A stretch of DNA of 64,000 bases from Chelativorans alearensis (lineage in GTDB: Bacteria; Pseudomonadota; Alphaproteobacteria; Rhizobiales; Rhizobiaceae), in NCBI RefSeq assembly GCF_010993735.1, contig NZ_WQNI01000008.1, positions 124,001 through 188,000 of the forward strand. The letters run 5' to 3'. The position numbers and the translations under genes are program-made. Position 1 is the first letter of the stretch, and every line of letters starts with the position of its first letter. Shown here piece after piece: positions 55,095-64,000 of the stretch. The notes beneath the pieces were generated by a model. It worked only from the letters and a program-made list of their open reading frames with translations. It had not been told where the DNA came from and made no database searches.

Positions 55095-56243
55095 ATGTTG
55101 AAATCCTATCTGATCTGGGGAGGTGTCGCTCTCCTCTTCATCTGCCTGGCAGGGTTTACCGGCTGGGTAATTGGCCTGCCCTCCGCGACGGCGGCGGCAG
55201 AGGCGCCGATTGTGCCGCAGGGAGAAACGGAGGCCATGATCGCTTCGCTCAAGCCAGCAAGGCGCGCGCGTCCACTGATCGCTGTCATCGGCATCAACGA
55301 TGCCACGGAGACAACTGACTACCTCGTACCGACCGGCATCCTGCGACGTGCCGACGTGGCCGACGTGGTGATGCTCGCGACCGGATCGGGACCGGTGCAG
55401 CTCTATCCCGCGCTCAAGGTTCAACCTGACGCGACCATCGCGGAGTTCGATGCCAGGCATCCTGAGGGAGCCGACTACGTGATCGTGCCGGCCATGAGCC
55501 GCGACGACGACCCGGCAGCACTCATCTGGCTCAGAAGCCAGGCGGAAAAGGGCGCGAGGATCATCGGCATCTGCGCCGGAGCGAAGGTCGTCGGCGCCGC
55601 CGGGCTGCTCGACGGCAAGCGCGCGACCACCCACTGGTATTACCTGCATGACATGCTTGAGGGTAGCCCGACGATCAACTACATCGCGGACCGGCGCATG
55701 GTCTCAGACGCGGGCGTGGTGACGACGACCGGCATCACCGCGTCCATACCGATGATGCTGACGCTGATCGAGGCGATCGCCGGCCGGGCAAAGGCGGTGT
55801 CGGCCGCCCGAAACATCGGCCTCGAAGAATGGGATGCGCGACATGCGAGCGGCGCGTTCAAGCTCACCCGTCCGTTCGCGACGACAGTGCTTGCCAACCG
55901 GATGGCCTTCTGGAAGCGGGAGAAGCTCGGAATTTGGCTCGAACCGGGCATGGACGAGGTCTCGCTTGCCCTGGTGGCCGACGCCTGGTCGCGGACCTAC
56001 CGGTCGAGTGCGACGACCGTTGCCGCCTCGCCGGACGCGGTGGAGACCCGCAACGGGGTGCGCGTCATCCCCGACCAGTCGGGCATGGACTGGCCCGAAG
56101 CCCGTCGCGTCTCGCACTTTCCCAACCAGCGGCCGGCCGATGCGCTCGACCAGGCGCTCGAGGCGATCACGGCGCGCTACGGAGACCGCACCGCCAACGT
56201 GGTCGCCATGCAGCTCGAATATCCGCGGCGGGTGGCGTGGTGA
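55095..56243 (+). CDS. Membrane-anchored DJ-1/PfpI family protein
   Basis: The 382-residue protein has one N-terminal transmembrane helix (MLKSYLIWGGVALLFICLAG), then a DJ-1/PfpI domain with ICAGAKVVGAAGLLDGKRATTHW, where the cysteine of the nucleophile elbow is at about residue 158, and a second C-terminal segment (about 260-382) with SLALVADAWSRTYRSSATTV that I do not recognise. The first domain resembles the sensor of the divergent regulator. The anchor suggests it faces the periplasm. Function unknown; a sensor or amidase-like role is possible. Confidence 0.82.
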   Translation: MLKSYLIWGGVALLFICLAGFTGWVIGLPSATAAAEAPIVPQGETEAMIASLKPARRARPLIAVIGINDATETTDYLVPTGILRRADVADVVMLATGSGPVQLYPALKVQPDATIAEFDARHPEGADYVIVPAMSRDDDPAALIWLRSQAEKGARIIGICAGAKVVGAAGLLDGKRATTHWYYLHDMLEGSPTINYIADRRMVSDAGVVTTTGITASIPMMLTLIEAIAGRAKAVSAARNIGLEEWDARHASGAFKLTRPFATTVLANRMAFWKREKLGIWLEPGMDEVSLALVADAWSRTYRSSATTVAASPDAVETRNGVRVIPDQSGMDWPEARRVSHFPNQRPADALDQALEAITARYGDRTANVVAMQLEYPRRVAW

Positions 56244-56376
56244 CTGCCGGGCTGGATGGTCTGATTAAGCCGGATCTTCGCCTGTATGCTCCGTTCGAAG
56301 CAGAATCGGCACGACGCCAGAAGATGACCTCAGTTGCTGGACCGGACGGCGGCGCCATAAAGATGAGGTCGACCGC

Positions 56377-56470
56377 ATGTACGCCCGCTCCGGTGCTTAT
56401 ATCTTCGGCAGGCGGACGTGTGACATCATCAATGGTTGGGGCGAATCGCACCCGGACGTTCTGCCAGTGC
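56377..56470 (+). pseudogene. DHFR/RibD-like reductase remnant
   Basis: A short plus-strand stretch reads MYARSGAYIFGRRTCDIING then WGESHPD, matching the FGRRTYD core of RibD C-terminal/dihydrofolate-reductase-like proteins. The usual N-terminal catalytic part and the C-terminal half are not found in the flanking 150 bases. It overlaps the 3' extension of the antisense HxlR gene. The identity is tentative because the fragment is short. Confidence 0.45.
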
Positions 56471-57158
56471 GCGGGTTCGGTTCACCTGCAAATCCTTCTC
56501 TCTGCGCGAACGGGCTGAGGAGCAACCACGAGGAGAATGCCCGCCGCAGGTCAGGGGCGCCTAAGAGTTCCAGAGTGCCGGCATTGATCGCGGCCGAGAG
56601 TCGCAGCTTGCCGATCCAAATCCACACCATCGTCTGCAGATCGGTGACAACGTAAAGGTCGACCTCGAAACCGGGATCCTTCGGGCACAGATCGACATTG
56701 GTCGCCTCGTTGACGAGCCACCAGAACTGCTTCGCCCGGGGCTGATCGGCAAACTCGAACTGAATGGTGATACGCGTTCCCCCGAAAACTGACGGATCAA
56801 CGCGTCGACGGATCGCCCACATCAGCGCGGTAACATCCGGCTTGCGCGTGTCGATGTGGCCCAACACCCAGCGCTCACCCCACCGGCTCAACCGGTTGAC
56901 AATCGGCGCAAGTTCCTGGCCAGCCTCTGTCAGATAGTAGAGATGACCGGAGCCGGAGGGCTCTCGTCGGACCAGACCTTCGCGCTCCAGCCGCTGCAGC
57001 CGCCGCGACAAGAGCGATGGCGACATCAACGGCACTCCGCGGCGGATCTCGTTGAACCGGGTTGCGCCGGAGAGGAGTTCCCGAATCACGAGGAACGTCC
57101 AGCGCTCGGCGAGTATCTCCGTGGCCTTGGCCAAGGGGCAGAGCTGACCGTAGTCCAT
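56397..57158 (-). CDS. HxlR-family winged-helix regulator with an aberrant C-terminus
   Basis: The 253-residue frame from ATG 57158 (GGAGG 5 bases upstream) begins MDYGQLCPLAKATEILAERW, the HxlR/MarR-like winged helix with its conserved cysteine, and RRLQRLEREGLVRREPSGSG. A C-terminal SCP2-like domain runs to about SWLLLSPFAQ. The last ~33 residues, from REGFAGEPN to the stop at 56397, are unlike the family and read antisense across the reductase remnant. The normal stop seems to have been lost in the junction. HxlR proteins often sense oxidants or aldehydes; the target here may be the methyltransferase at 57283. Confidence 0.82.
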   Translation of the reverse strand: MDYGQLCPLAKATEILAERWTFLVIRELLSGATRFNEIRRGVPLMSPSLLSRRLQRLEREGLVRREPSGSGHLYYLTEAGQELAPIVNRLSRWGERWVLGHIDTRKPDVTALMWAIRRRVDPSVFGGTRITIQFEFADQPRAKQFWWLVNEATNVDLCPKDPGFEVDLYVVTDLQTMVWIWIGKLRLSAAINAGTLELLGAPDLRRAFSSWLLLSPFAQREGFAGEPNPRTGRTSGCDSPQPLMMSHVRLPKI

Positions 57159-57282
57159 GACGGCCTCCATGTCGGACAGATCATAGCAAAAAAACCGAAT
57201 GCTGATCGATTCAATTTCTAGACTGGAGATATCTGCCGCCTCGCGCATGCTCTTCGAAGTGATCTTGAAAAGGGAGGATGCC

Positions 57283-58092
57283 ATGACAGATTTTGTCCAT
57301 CGTGAAGACAAGTGGAGCGCCGGTGATGCCTACGAGCCCTATGTCGGTCGCTGGAGCCGGCTTGTTGCAGCCGAATTCCTGGACTGGCTCGCCTTCCCCG
57401 CAGGTGCGCGCTGGCTCGATGTCGGCTGCGGGACCGGGGCGCTCAGCGAGACGATCCTCAATCGCGCAGCGCCGCATCAGGTCCTCGGGATTGACCCATC
57501 GGAGGCATTCCTTGATTTCGCCAGGAGCCGCCTGAGCGAGCCGCGCATCGCGTTCAAAATCGCAGACGCGCAGGCCCTCCCCGTCGAGGATGAGGCCTTC
57601 GATGTCGCCGTCGCCGGCCTCGTTCTCAACTTCGTCGCCGATCCGGCTAGGGCGCTCTTGGAAATGCGGCGGGTCGTGCGGCCGGGCGGAAGCCTCGCAG
57701 TCTACGTCTGGGACTATGCTGGCGAGATGCAACTGATGCGGCGCTTCTGGGAAGCCGCCGTGACGCTGGATCCCGCCGCGCGCGAACTCGACGAAGGGCG
57801 CAGGTTCCCGATCTGCAAGCCTGAGCCGCTACGTGCGCTGTTCGCCGAGGCTGGCCTTGACGACATCCAAGACCGCGCGATCGACGTGCCGACCGTATTC
57901 CGCGATTTCGACGACTACTGGTCGCCGTTCCTTGGCGGCCAGGGGCCGGCGCCTGGATATTGCGTTTCGCTCTCCGAGACCAAACGCCAATCGCTCCAGG
58001 AAAAGCTTCGCGCGGAGCTGCCGGCAGGACCTGACGGTAGCATCCGCCTCACGGCGCGGGCCTTTGCTGTTCGCGGCGTTCGGCCCGCATGA
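57283..58092 (+). CDS. Class I SAM-dependent methyltransferase
   Basis: ATG 57283 follows GGGAGGATG and gives 269 residues with motif I WLDVGCGTGALSETIL (about residues 45-60), GIDPSEAFL for ribose binding and ALPVEDEAFDVAVAGLVLNFV. The fold is the UbiE-like type; substrate unknown. It is divergent from the HxlR regulator, with 124 bases between starts. It does not overlap the methyltransferase at 59136 and seems an independent paralogue. Confidence 0.87.
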   Translation: MTDFVHREDKWSAGDAYEPYVGRWSRLVAAEFLDWLAFPAGARWLDVGCGTGALSETILNRAAPHQVLGIDPSEAFLDFARSRLSEPRIAFKIADAQALPVEDEAFDVAVAGLVLNFVADPARALLEMRRVVRPGGSLAVYVWDYAGEMQLMRRFWEAAVTLDPAARELDEGRRFPICKPEPLRALFAEAGLDDIQDRAIDVPTVFRDFDDYWSPFLGGQGPAPGYCVSLSETKRQSLQEKLRAELPAGPDGSIRLTARAFAVRGVRPA

Positions 58093-58326
58093 ATTGCGTA
58101 ATTGCGGGGGCGGCATCGAGTAATGATCGCGTTGCCGCCCTCGTCGGTCCCTCGCGGGGTATCTGGTCGACTGACCGCTTTGCACGCCGGAGACCAATAT
58201 TGACGAGGTTTCTCGGGATGGCCGAGCCGTCATCGCCTGCCCGTTCACGGGCCATGCGATCGAGCGCCTGGCGAATGACTCCGCACTCACCTTCGCTCAA
58301 CGCAAGGCTGCAAGCATCTCACACGT
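58093..58326. other. 234-base gap between convergent methyltransferases
   Basis: No confident gene. A TTG-started antisense frame (58049-58300) encodes an 83-residue peptide that overlaps the methyltransferase tail and has no family resemblance. No hairpin terminator stood out. Confidence 0.4.
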
Positions 58327-59136
58327 CTATTTCCGCGCGGCCGCCGTCGTCATGCCCACCTGAAGCGACATGGAGCCGTCCGCCATAAACTCTTGCCACT
58401 GCACGCAGATGTCCCGCTCAAGCACATCGCGCTTTGCTTGGCCGGCTTGAGCGACCGCTTCGGCGAGCGGCGTGCTGTGGATGTATTGCCACAGGAAATC
58501 GGCCGGCGCCGGGAGACGAAGGGTCCTGGGCTTTGCCTGAACATCGACTTCCCGGAAGCCGGCGTTACGCATGAGTTCGGTGAGTTCGTCGATATCGTGC
58601 ATCGAGAACACGAGATCGCCGAACGACGCGGCTTCCGGGCCCAGGTGACGGGCCAATGCATCCGTCATGATCGCGAACATGGGCGGCTTGGGACCAGGCA
58701 CGGTGACAAAGGCTCGTCCGCCCGTATCCAGAACCCGCCGCATCTCGCGCAGCGCGGCCAGCTTGTTTGGGACAAACTGCAGTCCCATCTGGCACAGCAC
58801 GACATCGAACGCGTCGTCCGGAAGCGGCATCGACTCGGCGCTCGCCTCGTGCCAGTCGATCGGGATATTCGGCGGGGTCTGAGAACGGGCCACCGCCAGC
58901 ATTCCGGGGTTCACGTCCAGGCCGGCAACCGTGCCGCCGGCACCGACGCGCTCCGCCGCGAGCCGCGTCACGACGCCGGTGCCGCACGCGACATCGAGCA
59001 CACGCTCGCCCGGCTGAAGCCCTGCAACGCCGATCAGATCGTCGGCCACTGGCGCACCGATGGAAGGGACAAAAAAGCGCTGATAGTTCTCGGCAGGGGT
59101 TGCACCGTAGGACTTTCCGTAAACTTGCTGTGTCAT
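58327..59136 (-). CDS. Class I SAM-dependent methyltransferase (UbiE-like)
   Basis: The 269-residue protein has motif I VLDVACGTGVVTRLAAERV (about residues 47-65), VAGLDVNPGMLAVA, and MPLPDDAFDVVLCQMGLQFV, and a helical C-terminal cap. It is closest in style to the protein at 3074. ATG 59136 follows GGAGG. It is cotranscribed with the membrane protein upstream (16 bases apart), so the two may act together. Substrate unknown. Confidence 0.87.
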   Translation of the reverse strand: MTQQVYGKSYGATPAENYQRFFVPSIGAPVADDLIGVAGLQPGERVLDVACGTGVVTRLAAERVGAGGTVAGLDVNPGMLAVARSQTPPNIPIDWHEASAESMPLPDDAFDVVLCQMGLQFVPNKLAALREMRRVLDTGGRAFVTVPGPKPPMFAIMTDALARHLGPEAASFGDLVFSMHDIDELTELMRNAGFREVDVQAKPRTLRLPAPADFLWQYIHSTPLAEAVAQAGQAKRDVLERDICVQWQEFMADGSMSLQVGMTTAAARK

Positions 59137-59152
59137 CGATACCTCCTTTTCC

Positions 59153-59836
59153 TTAGGCGGCGGACGGTGTGTCCCGCCGGATGCCCGCCCGACCCACCTC
59201 GGCCCGCGCCAGTGACAGGCCGAACCAGACGAGCCACAGGCACATCACGATCGACCCCACAACCCAGATCGGAGCGCCGAAGGGCAGCCCAAGCCACATC
59301 GCCAGCGCCCAACCGGCAAATGAGGCGAGGCTGGCGATGGCGCCGATCGACGAAGCCCAAAAGGGCGTGGCGCCGCTGTCCGCGCGTGCCTCGTCGGCTG
59401 CGATCACGGCGAACGCCAAGGCCATCGCCGCGAAGCCGTTGGCGCTGCCTTCCGCGAACAACCGCCAAGTTTCGAAGACCGCCCGGTTCTCTCTCACCGC
59501 GGCGTGGTAAATCATGGTGGCTTCGGCTACAGCCGTGGTCACTGTCCAGAGCGCGCCGACCGGCAGCAGCCCCCACGCGGACAGCGTCCACCATTCCCGA
59601 GTGAGCCGCGAGCCGGCGGTCAACGCGATCAAGCCCGCGATGGCGAAGAAGGACAGGGCAGCAGCGGCAGCCCAGTGCACGACAGTCCACCGCAGGCTTC
59701 CATCAGCGATGTTCTGCATCTGCACGCTGCTGTCCGGAGCGATCGGACCGTGAAAGACGAGCGCGACCGCCAGTATGATCGCTGCCAGCGCGAGCCAAGA
59801 GCCCGCAACCCGCATCCCCGTATCGGCATGTGACAT
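59153..59836 (-). CDS. Hypothetical integral membrane protein, six or seven helices
   Basis: The 227-residue protein has successive hydrophobic helices from residue 10 to 215 and the start GGAGG-ATG at 59836. It resembles small DUF-type membrane proteins of rhizobia, but I cannot name the family. It begins an operon with the UbiE-like methyltransferase. An upstream LuxR/TPR regulator on the same strand (start 61687) may control it. Confidence 0.75.
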   Translation of the reverse strand: MSHADTGMRVAGSWLALAAIILAVALVFHGPIAPDSSVQMQNIADGSLRWTVVHWAAAAALSFFAIAGLIALTAGSRLTREWWTLSAWGLLPVGALWTVTTAVAEATMIYHAAVRENRAVFETWRLFAEGSANGFAAMALAFAVIAADEARADSGATPFWASSIGAIASLASFAGWALAMWLGLPFGAPIWVVGSIVMCLWLVWFGLSLARAEVGRAGIRRDTPSAA

Positions 59837-60002
59837 CGCTTCCTCCTTTCATTGTGGCCGGATGTTCGCAGCGCGATCACCCAGTCAGCCCTGCGGTCCG
59901 CGGTGAGCTGCACTGAGGCGCCGCACAACTATGGCTGACGGTGTAAGTTTAGGGCGGAAGGGAGGGCGGCGCTTCGGGCGAACCACCCATCAGCGCCGAT
60001 AA

Positions 60003-60028
60003 TGGCATGGGTGATTCCACCCATGCCA
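60003..60028. terminator. Hairpin after the LuxR/TPR gene
   Basis: TGGCATGGGTG (60003-60013) pairs with CACCCATGCCA (60018-60028), an 11-bp perfect stem with loop ATTC, ending 10 bases past the LuxR stop codon. No T-run follows. Confidence 0.6.
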
Positions 60029-60037
60029 GAGGCACGC

Positions 60038-61687
60038 TCAGATCAGGCGGTGCTCGTAGGCCCAGGCGGTGGCGGCGGCGCGAGTGGGGACGTCAAGCTT
60101 ACTGAAAATATTGCTGACGTGCCTGTCCACTGTCTTTCCGCTCAACTGCAGTTCGTTGGCGATTTCCTTGTTGGTCTTACCAGTAGCGATCAGGCGGAGG
60201 ACTTGCAGTTCGCGGGCGGAGAGGCCGCAGGCTTCGTCCGACCGTATACCAAGCAGGGTATCGACACGAGAAACGTCCGGCGTGGCACCAAGCTGCTGGA
60301 ACACTGTTCGGGCTGCCTGCAACTCCAGTGCCGCACCATCTTTGTCACCAAGGGCGCGGCACGCCAGGCCCATCATGACGCGTGCCCGCGCTGCCTCGTA
60401 CGGTGCATCGACTTGCTGCCAACCCTCGATTGCCTGGCGCAGCCAAATCACCGCGGCCTGCGCTTTGCCTTCCGCCAGTTCCACCGCTCCCCGTGCGTGG
60501 GCAGCAAGCGCGCGCAGCAATTCGGTTCCATAGCCTTTCGCAGCATCCTCCAGTTCACGGCAGGCACGCCGTGCTTCTTCGATGTCGTCAGCCGCCAGCA
60601 TGATCTCTACATGAGCGGGCAGCAGTCGCATGCGCCTCAGATGGTCGGTCGTCGCACCCATGACGCGCCGGATTGCAGCCGCAGCCGCATCAATATGCCT
60701 GTTGGCCAATCGCAACAGGGCAAGGCCCGGCTGCGGTTCGAAGCCGTATTGGCTCGCACTTCGATACGCTTGCTCGGCTGCGTCAAAGTCTCCGCGAAGA
60801 CGGTGTGTTTCCGCCAACTGGTACCACGCCCCAGCCGCATCTTTCCGATTGTTCGACTGCGTCAAACGCTCCACGGCCTGCTGCGCCTCGTCAATCGCGT
60901 CCTGCCATGCGCCGCTGAGCCGTTTGATCTCGGCGCGATGCATCAGGCAGGTGCCGCTGAAACTGATCAGTTGGGGTTGTTCGGCGCACCATCGCCCCAG
61001 AGCGGAAGTCCATTCGCGTGCGCGGCCCAGAGCGTGGACTTGCTGACACGCTTCGATCACGCTGCAGTAGATCAAGCCGGTGAGGAGCGGCGACAATTCG
61101 CCAGCCGTGACCGAAACCATCGCCTCGTCGAGGAGCGCGAAGCCTTCGGTGGTCCGCCGCTGCCGCAACAGAACACGGCCCTGCAAGTGCCGTGCGCAGG
61201 CCACGAGATCGGCGTCCGCAAAGTGCTCGCCGATCTCGACCGCGCCTCTGGCCGCAGCATAGGCCGCCTCAAGATTACCCGCGGCAAGATGCTGTTCGAC
61301 ATTGGGCAGCATCAGGTAGCCCTGTTCGGCGCAATCCTGTGGCTCGCGTTCGAGCAGCCGGTGCGCCCGTCCGAACCAGCCGGCGGCCGGAGCCATCTCC
61401 CCACGAAAGACAAGCCGCAGGCCCAGCCAGAACGCGCAGCGGGCTGCGCGATGGCACTCGCCCGCGTCGAGATATGCATGATGGGTTTGCTCCAGCACCC
61501 GCAGGTACTCCTCGTCGCGCCCGGTCAAATAGGCCGACATCGCCAGCCGCTCGAGATCGTCCATTGCGAGCGGAGCCGCTTCGCCGGCACGCGAAAAGAA
61601 CCGATAGGCATCTTCCCACGCCCTTTCCTCGTAGGCCTCGCGACCGAGCATAAGATAGTTGAATTGCTGCCGATCTGACCTGCCCAT
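60038..61687 (-). CDS. LuxR-family regulator with TPR-like helical domain
   Basis: The 549-residue protein starts at ATG 61687 ([15 protein letters not shown]). Most of it (about 1-470) is helical TPR-like sequence such as [20 protein letters not shown] and [21 protein letters not shown]. The C-terminal ~65 residues form a Lux[48 protein letters not shown]. No NTPase domain precedes it, so it differs from the STAND/MalT type. The start could be at an upstream ATG (61771), but that part has no ribosome site. Targets unknown. Confidence 0.87.
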   Translation of the reverse strand: MGRSDRQQFNYLMLGREAYEERAWEDAYRFFSRAGEAAPLAMDDLERLAMSAYLTGRDEEYLRVLEQTHHAYLDAGECHRAARCAFWLGLRLVFRGEMAPAAGWFGRAHRLLEREPQDCAEQGYLMLPNVEQHLAAGNLEAAYAAARGAVEIGEHFADADLVACARHLQGRVLLRQRRTTEGFALLDEAMVSVTAGELSPLLTGLIYCSVIEACQQVHALGRAREWTSALGRWCAEQPQLISFSGTCLMHRAEIKRLSGAWQDAIDEAQQAVERLTQSNNRKDAAGAWYQLAETHRLRGDFDAAEQAYRSASQYGFEPQPGLALLRLANRHIDAAAAAIRRVMGATTDHLRRMRLLPAHVEIMLAADDIEEARRACRELEDAAKGYGTELLRALAAHARGAVELAEGKAQAAVIWLRQAIEGWQQVDAPYEAARARVMMGLACRALGDKDGAALELQAARTVFQQLGATPDVSRVDTLLGIRSDEACGLSARELQVLRLIATGKTNKEIANELQLSGKTVDRHVSNIFSKLDVPTRAAATAWAYEHRLI

Positions 61688-62019
61688 CCACCCTGGTCCC
61701 GGAGACGAACGGAAATCCCAGCCATCAATGGCTGCTTTGGAGCCAGAATACAGTATAGCATGCTCGAACATGAATGAGCGGAATGCACTACTTAAAGCGC
61801 TCTGAATGGGAACACCCACCCGCGAACTTCGGTTCTCTCAGATCTGACCTCACGGGATGTGGAGGGCCCAAAGGTGAGAAAGACGCCCGCTCCGGCAAAG
61901 CCCTGGGCCGGCCGGCCGGCCAGCCCGTTCCGCGAGCCATCCCTCATGTCCGCGATAGAATTGACGGAAGACGATGGAGCCGCGTTCTGACGGACCTTTC
62001 GTGACCCGAGGAAGGGCGG

Positions 62020-62361
62020 TTAGATGAGCCTCTGGCCGCCGTCGATGTGAATGGTCTCGCCGGTCCTGAAGTCACTTTCCATAGCGTAGATGTAGGCAGG
62101 GGCGAGGTCGGCGGGTGTCGCGATCTTTCCTGCCGGCAAGCGAGTGGCCATGCTCTCAAAGAAGCCGGACTTGGCTTCTCCGACGAGCTCATCGAACATT
62201 GGCGTGTCGACCCATCCGGGTGACACGACGTTTACACGCGTTGGAGCCAGTTCCAGCGACAGGGCGCTGGCCAGATAGCTGAATGAGCCGGCGATCGCGG
62301 ACACGACCGAACCTCCGGGAACCGGCGGGCGATCCTTGTTGATCCCCGAAGTGAAGGTCAT
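62020..62361 (-). pseudogene. Short-chain dehydrogenase, C-terminal remnant
   Basis: The 113-residue frame begins MTFTSGINKDRPPVPGGSVV and covers the SDR C-terminal half: SLELAPTRVNVVSPGWVDTP, ATPADLAPAYIYAMESDFRTG and the ending IHIDGG. The Rossmann GxxxGxG start and most of the catalytic YxxxK region are missing (the usual tyrosine position reads AIAGSFSYL, without the lysine partner in place). The lost N-terminal half should lie to the right, but there the sequence switches to a P-type ATPase gene. Confidence 0.8.
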
Positions 62362-62448
62362 GGAACCTCTGTGATATCCATCGCCGCCGAACCACGCGGT
62401 TGCGCCAGGTCAAGGCTGTGGGGTGATAGCGGCGGTATTCCAGCCACC

Positions 62449-64000
62449 ATGGATGCCAGCACCTCCCCGCACGCGCAACATGACGGCCTGAGCGAAGCCG
62501 AGGCGGCTGCCCGGCTCGCCCGCTTCGGCCCCAACACGCTTCCCCAGCCGCAGTCCCCGTCGCTCCTCGTCATATTCCTGCGGCAGTTCCTGAGCCCGCT
62601 GATCTATATCCTGCTGGCGGCGGCCCTCGTCTCGCTTGCTCTGAGCGAGGCAAGCGATGCGCTGTTCATCGGCGCCGTTCTCCTCGTCAACGGCATCATA
62701 GGCGCGACCCAGGAATATTCGGCCGGCCGTGCCGCAGCCGCTCTGCGCCGGTTCGAGGTGCCGCATGCGCGTGTCTTGCGCGAAGGAATCGTACGCCACA
62801 TCGATGCGCGTGAGCTGGTACCGGGTGACGTCGTCTTCCTGGAGGCAGGGGAGCGGATTTCGGCTGATGTCGACCTTTTCGAGGCCATCGACCTGAAAGC
62901 GGACGAGTCGCTTCTGACGGGCGAATCGGCGACAGTGGCGAAAAGCACGACAGCAACGGACCCTCGCGCGGCACGCGCCTTTGCCGGAACCTTTGTCACG
63001 CGCGGGCGCGGGCGCGGCATCGTGATCGCGACCGGGCATGCGACCGAACTCGGCCTGATAGCCGCCGAGATAACCAGGCGGCCGATGACGCAGCCGCCGC
63101 TGATGATCCGTCTCGAACATTTCTCGCGCATGATCGCCGTAACCGTCGGCATATCGGTGATGTTGCTGATAGCCGTCGGGCTTCTGCGCGACATGCCCTT
63201 CTACACCCTGTTCCTGACGGCGGTGGGCTTGGCCGTAGCAGCCATCCCTGAAGGGTTGCCAGTCGCCATCTCCGTGGCGCTCGCCATCGGCATGCGGCGC
63301 ATGGCGGCCTCCCATGTCATCGTGCGCAACATGCCCGCGGTGGAATCGCTCGGCTCCTGCACCATGATCGCCACCGACAAGACCGGTACACTAACGCTCA
63401 ACGAACTCACCGTCACCGATGTCTGCCTTCCGGAGGGCTCAAGATTCATATTCGAAACGGGCGACGACCTCGAGGCCTGCGCAGTTCGCAACGCTCATCC
63501 AGTCGGCATCGACGCGCAGGCGCGTGTCGCAGCCCTCTTGAAGGCGGCGAGCCTGCCCAACGAGGCGCGGCTGTTGAAAGAAGAAAGCGGCTGGAGGGGC
63601 CTCGGCGACACGGTCGACGTGGCGCTGCTGGCCGCCGCCCGCAAGGCCGGCATCCGGCACGAGGATATCCAGGAGACCTACCCTCTGGTCGCGCGCATCC
63701 CGTATGAGCCCGACATTCGCTACGCGGCCTCCTTCCACCGCCGAGGCGGCGGCGTGCGCATTTTCGTCAAAGGTGCGCCGGAAACGCTGATCGCCATGGC
63801 CGCACGCATGGATGCCGGCGGCAAGCCGGTGCCGATCGACCACGCGACCTTGCTTGACCAGAAGGAAGAGATGGCGGCCCGCGGCCTGCGGGTACTTGCT
63901 TTTGCGGAGGGCACGATCGCAGCGGATGAGGACGGCAGATATGATCACAGCAACCTGATTGACCTGGTTTTCCTCGGCATGGCCGGCATGCAGGACCCGA
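62449..64000 (+). CDS. P-type cation-transporting ATPase (3' end outside window)
   Basis: A continuous plus-strand frame from ATG 62449 runs to the window end without a stop (517 codons visible). It shows the P2-type signatures: N-terminal GLSEAEAAARLARFGPN, actuator motif LLTGES (about residue 157), transmembrane PEGLP (about residue 270), phosphorylation motif DKTGT (Asp310) and nucleotide-binding KGAPE. The PEGL motif and layout match the Ca2+/Na+-type IIA/IIB or related cation pumps rather than copper CPx-ATPases. Ion identity needs the C-terminal helices, which are cut off. The upstream SDR is a remnant, so its promoter may be recent. Confidence 0.9.
   Translation, partial: MDASTSPHAQHDGLSEAEAAARLARFGPNTLPQPQSPSLLVIFLRQFLSPLIYILLAAALVSLALSEASDALFIGAVLLVNGIIGATQEYSAGRAAAALRRFEVPHARVLREGIVRHIDARELVPGDVVFLEAGERISADVDLFEAIDLKADESLLTGESATVAKSTTATDPRAARAFAGTFVTRGRGRGIVIATGHATELGLIAAEITRRPMTQPPLMIRLEHFSRMIAVTVGISVMLLIAVGLLRDMPFYTLFLTAVGLAVAAIPEGLPVAISVALAIGMRRMAASHVIVRNMPAVESLGSCTMIATDKTGTLTLNELTVTDVCLPEGSRFIFETGDDLEACAVRNAHPVGIDAQARVAALLKAASLPNEARLLKEESGWRGLGDTVDVALLAAARKAGIRHEDIQETYPLVARIPYEPDIRYAASFHRRGGGVRIFVKGAPETLIAMAARMDAGGKPVPIDHATLLDQKEEMAARGLRVLAFAEGTIAADEDGRYDHSNLIDLVFLGMAGMQDP

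Noticed and set aside
58049-58300. 83-codon frame in the gap between two methyltransferases
   Set aside because: It begins with TTG, overlaps the methyltransferase tail and has no visible family or ribosome site.
61909-61925. Alternating GGCC/GGCCGGCC tract
   Set aside because: It is a short low-complexity GC tract with no partner arm, so there is no evidence of function.
62410-63315. Long minus-strand open frame of 301 codons
   Set aside because: It lies entirely antisense to the P-type ATPase, which has all its family motifs. The antisense frame has no ribosome site and an improbable composition rich in His, Arg and Gly.

Overview
The window is GC-rich, densely coded DNA from an alphaproteobacterium. 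The gene content points to the Hyphomicrobiales (Rhizobiales), most likely a Phyllobacteriaceae/Mesorhizobium-like or Brucella-related genus. Supporting evidence: a BA14K-family protein, many ABC, TRAP and TTT importers, a matR-matPQM-matAB malonate locus, a NirK/pseudoazurin/NnrS nitrite-reduction locus, and a rhizobial-type palindromic intergenic element. The species cannot be named from the sequence alone. No tRNA, rRNA, CRISPR array, intact insertion sequence or prophage was seen.

Layout. 1-3.9 kb: an AhpD-like protein (cut by the window edge), a small hypothetical protein, a glycerophosphodiester phosphodiesterase, and an AraC regulator divergent from a methyltransferase. 4.1-13.7 kb: a LacI regulator with its own operator heads an overlapping operon of a PotDBCA-like ABC importer, a nucleoside hydrolase and adenine deaminase; an M20 amidohydrolase and a phosphoribosyltransferase follow. 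This looks like uptake and salvage of a purine compound. 13.7-20.1 kb: an LtrA-like membrane protein, a Cpx-like stress module (Spy/CpxP-like protein, response regulator, kinase) with a CpxR-like box in front, and katG. 20.7-24.3 kb: a TctCBA carboxylate transporter. 24.3-30.9 kb: a divergent catabolic locus (NIPSNAP, TRAP transporter and dehydrogenase on one strand; GntR regulator and ThDP enzyme on the other) with a palindromic operator between. 30.9-35.0 kb: a broken fhuB fragment, an ABC exporter, a small secreted protein with an internal duplication, DUF1353 and OsmC proteins. 35.1-41.9 kb: malonate uptake and catabolism with its GntR regulator. 41.9-49.3 kb: RimK-like ATP-grasp plus GNAT, an Asp-nucleophile alpha/beta hydrolase, a secreted beta-helix protein, BA14K, and a decayed LacI/solute-binding-protein locus. 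49.5-53.9 kb: a nitrite-reduction cluster (nirK, DUF6455, nnrS, pseudoazurin, Crp/Fnr regulator, DUF1858) with NnrR/FNR-type boxes. 54-62 kb: a GlxA-type regulator divergent from a membrane-anchored DJ-1/PfpI protein with a 35-bp palindrome between, an HxlR regulator that reads into a reductase remnant, two more methyltransferases, a membrane protein and a LuxR/TPR regulator. 62-64 kb: an SDR 3' remnant abutting a P-type cation ATPase that runs off the window.

Two themes stand out. First, most operons come with an adjacent regulator and a readable operator, so several local regulons can be proposed directly from sequence. Second, there are five gene remnants (fhuB, lacI, a family-5 solute-binding protein, a DHFR-like reductase, an SDR), each next to a rearrangement junction or point lesion, so this stretch has been remodelled fairly recently. 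Functions are inferred from motifs and context without database searches.
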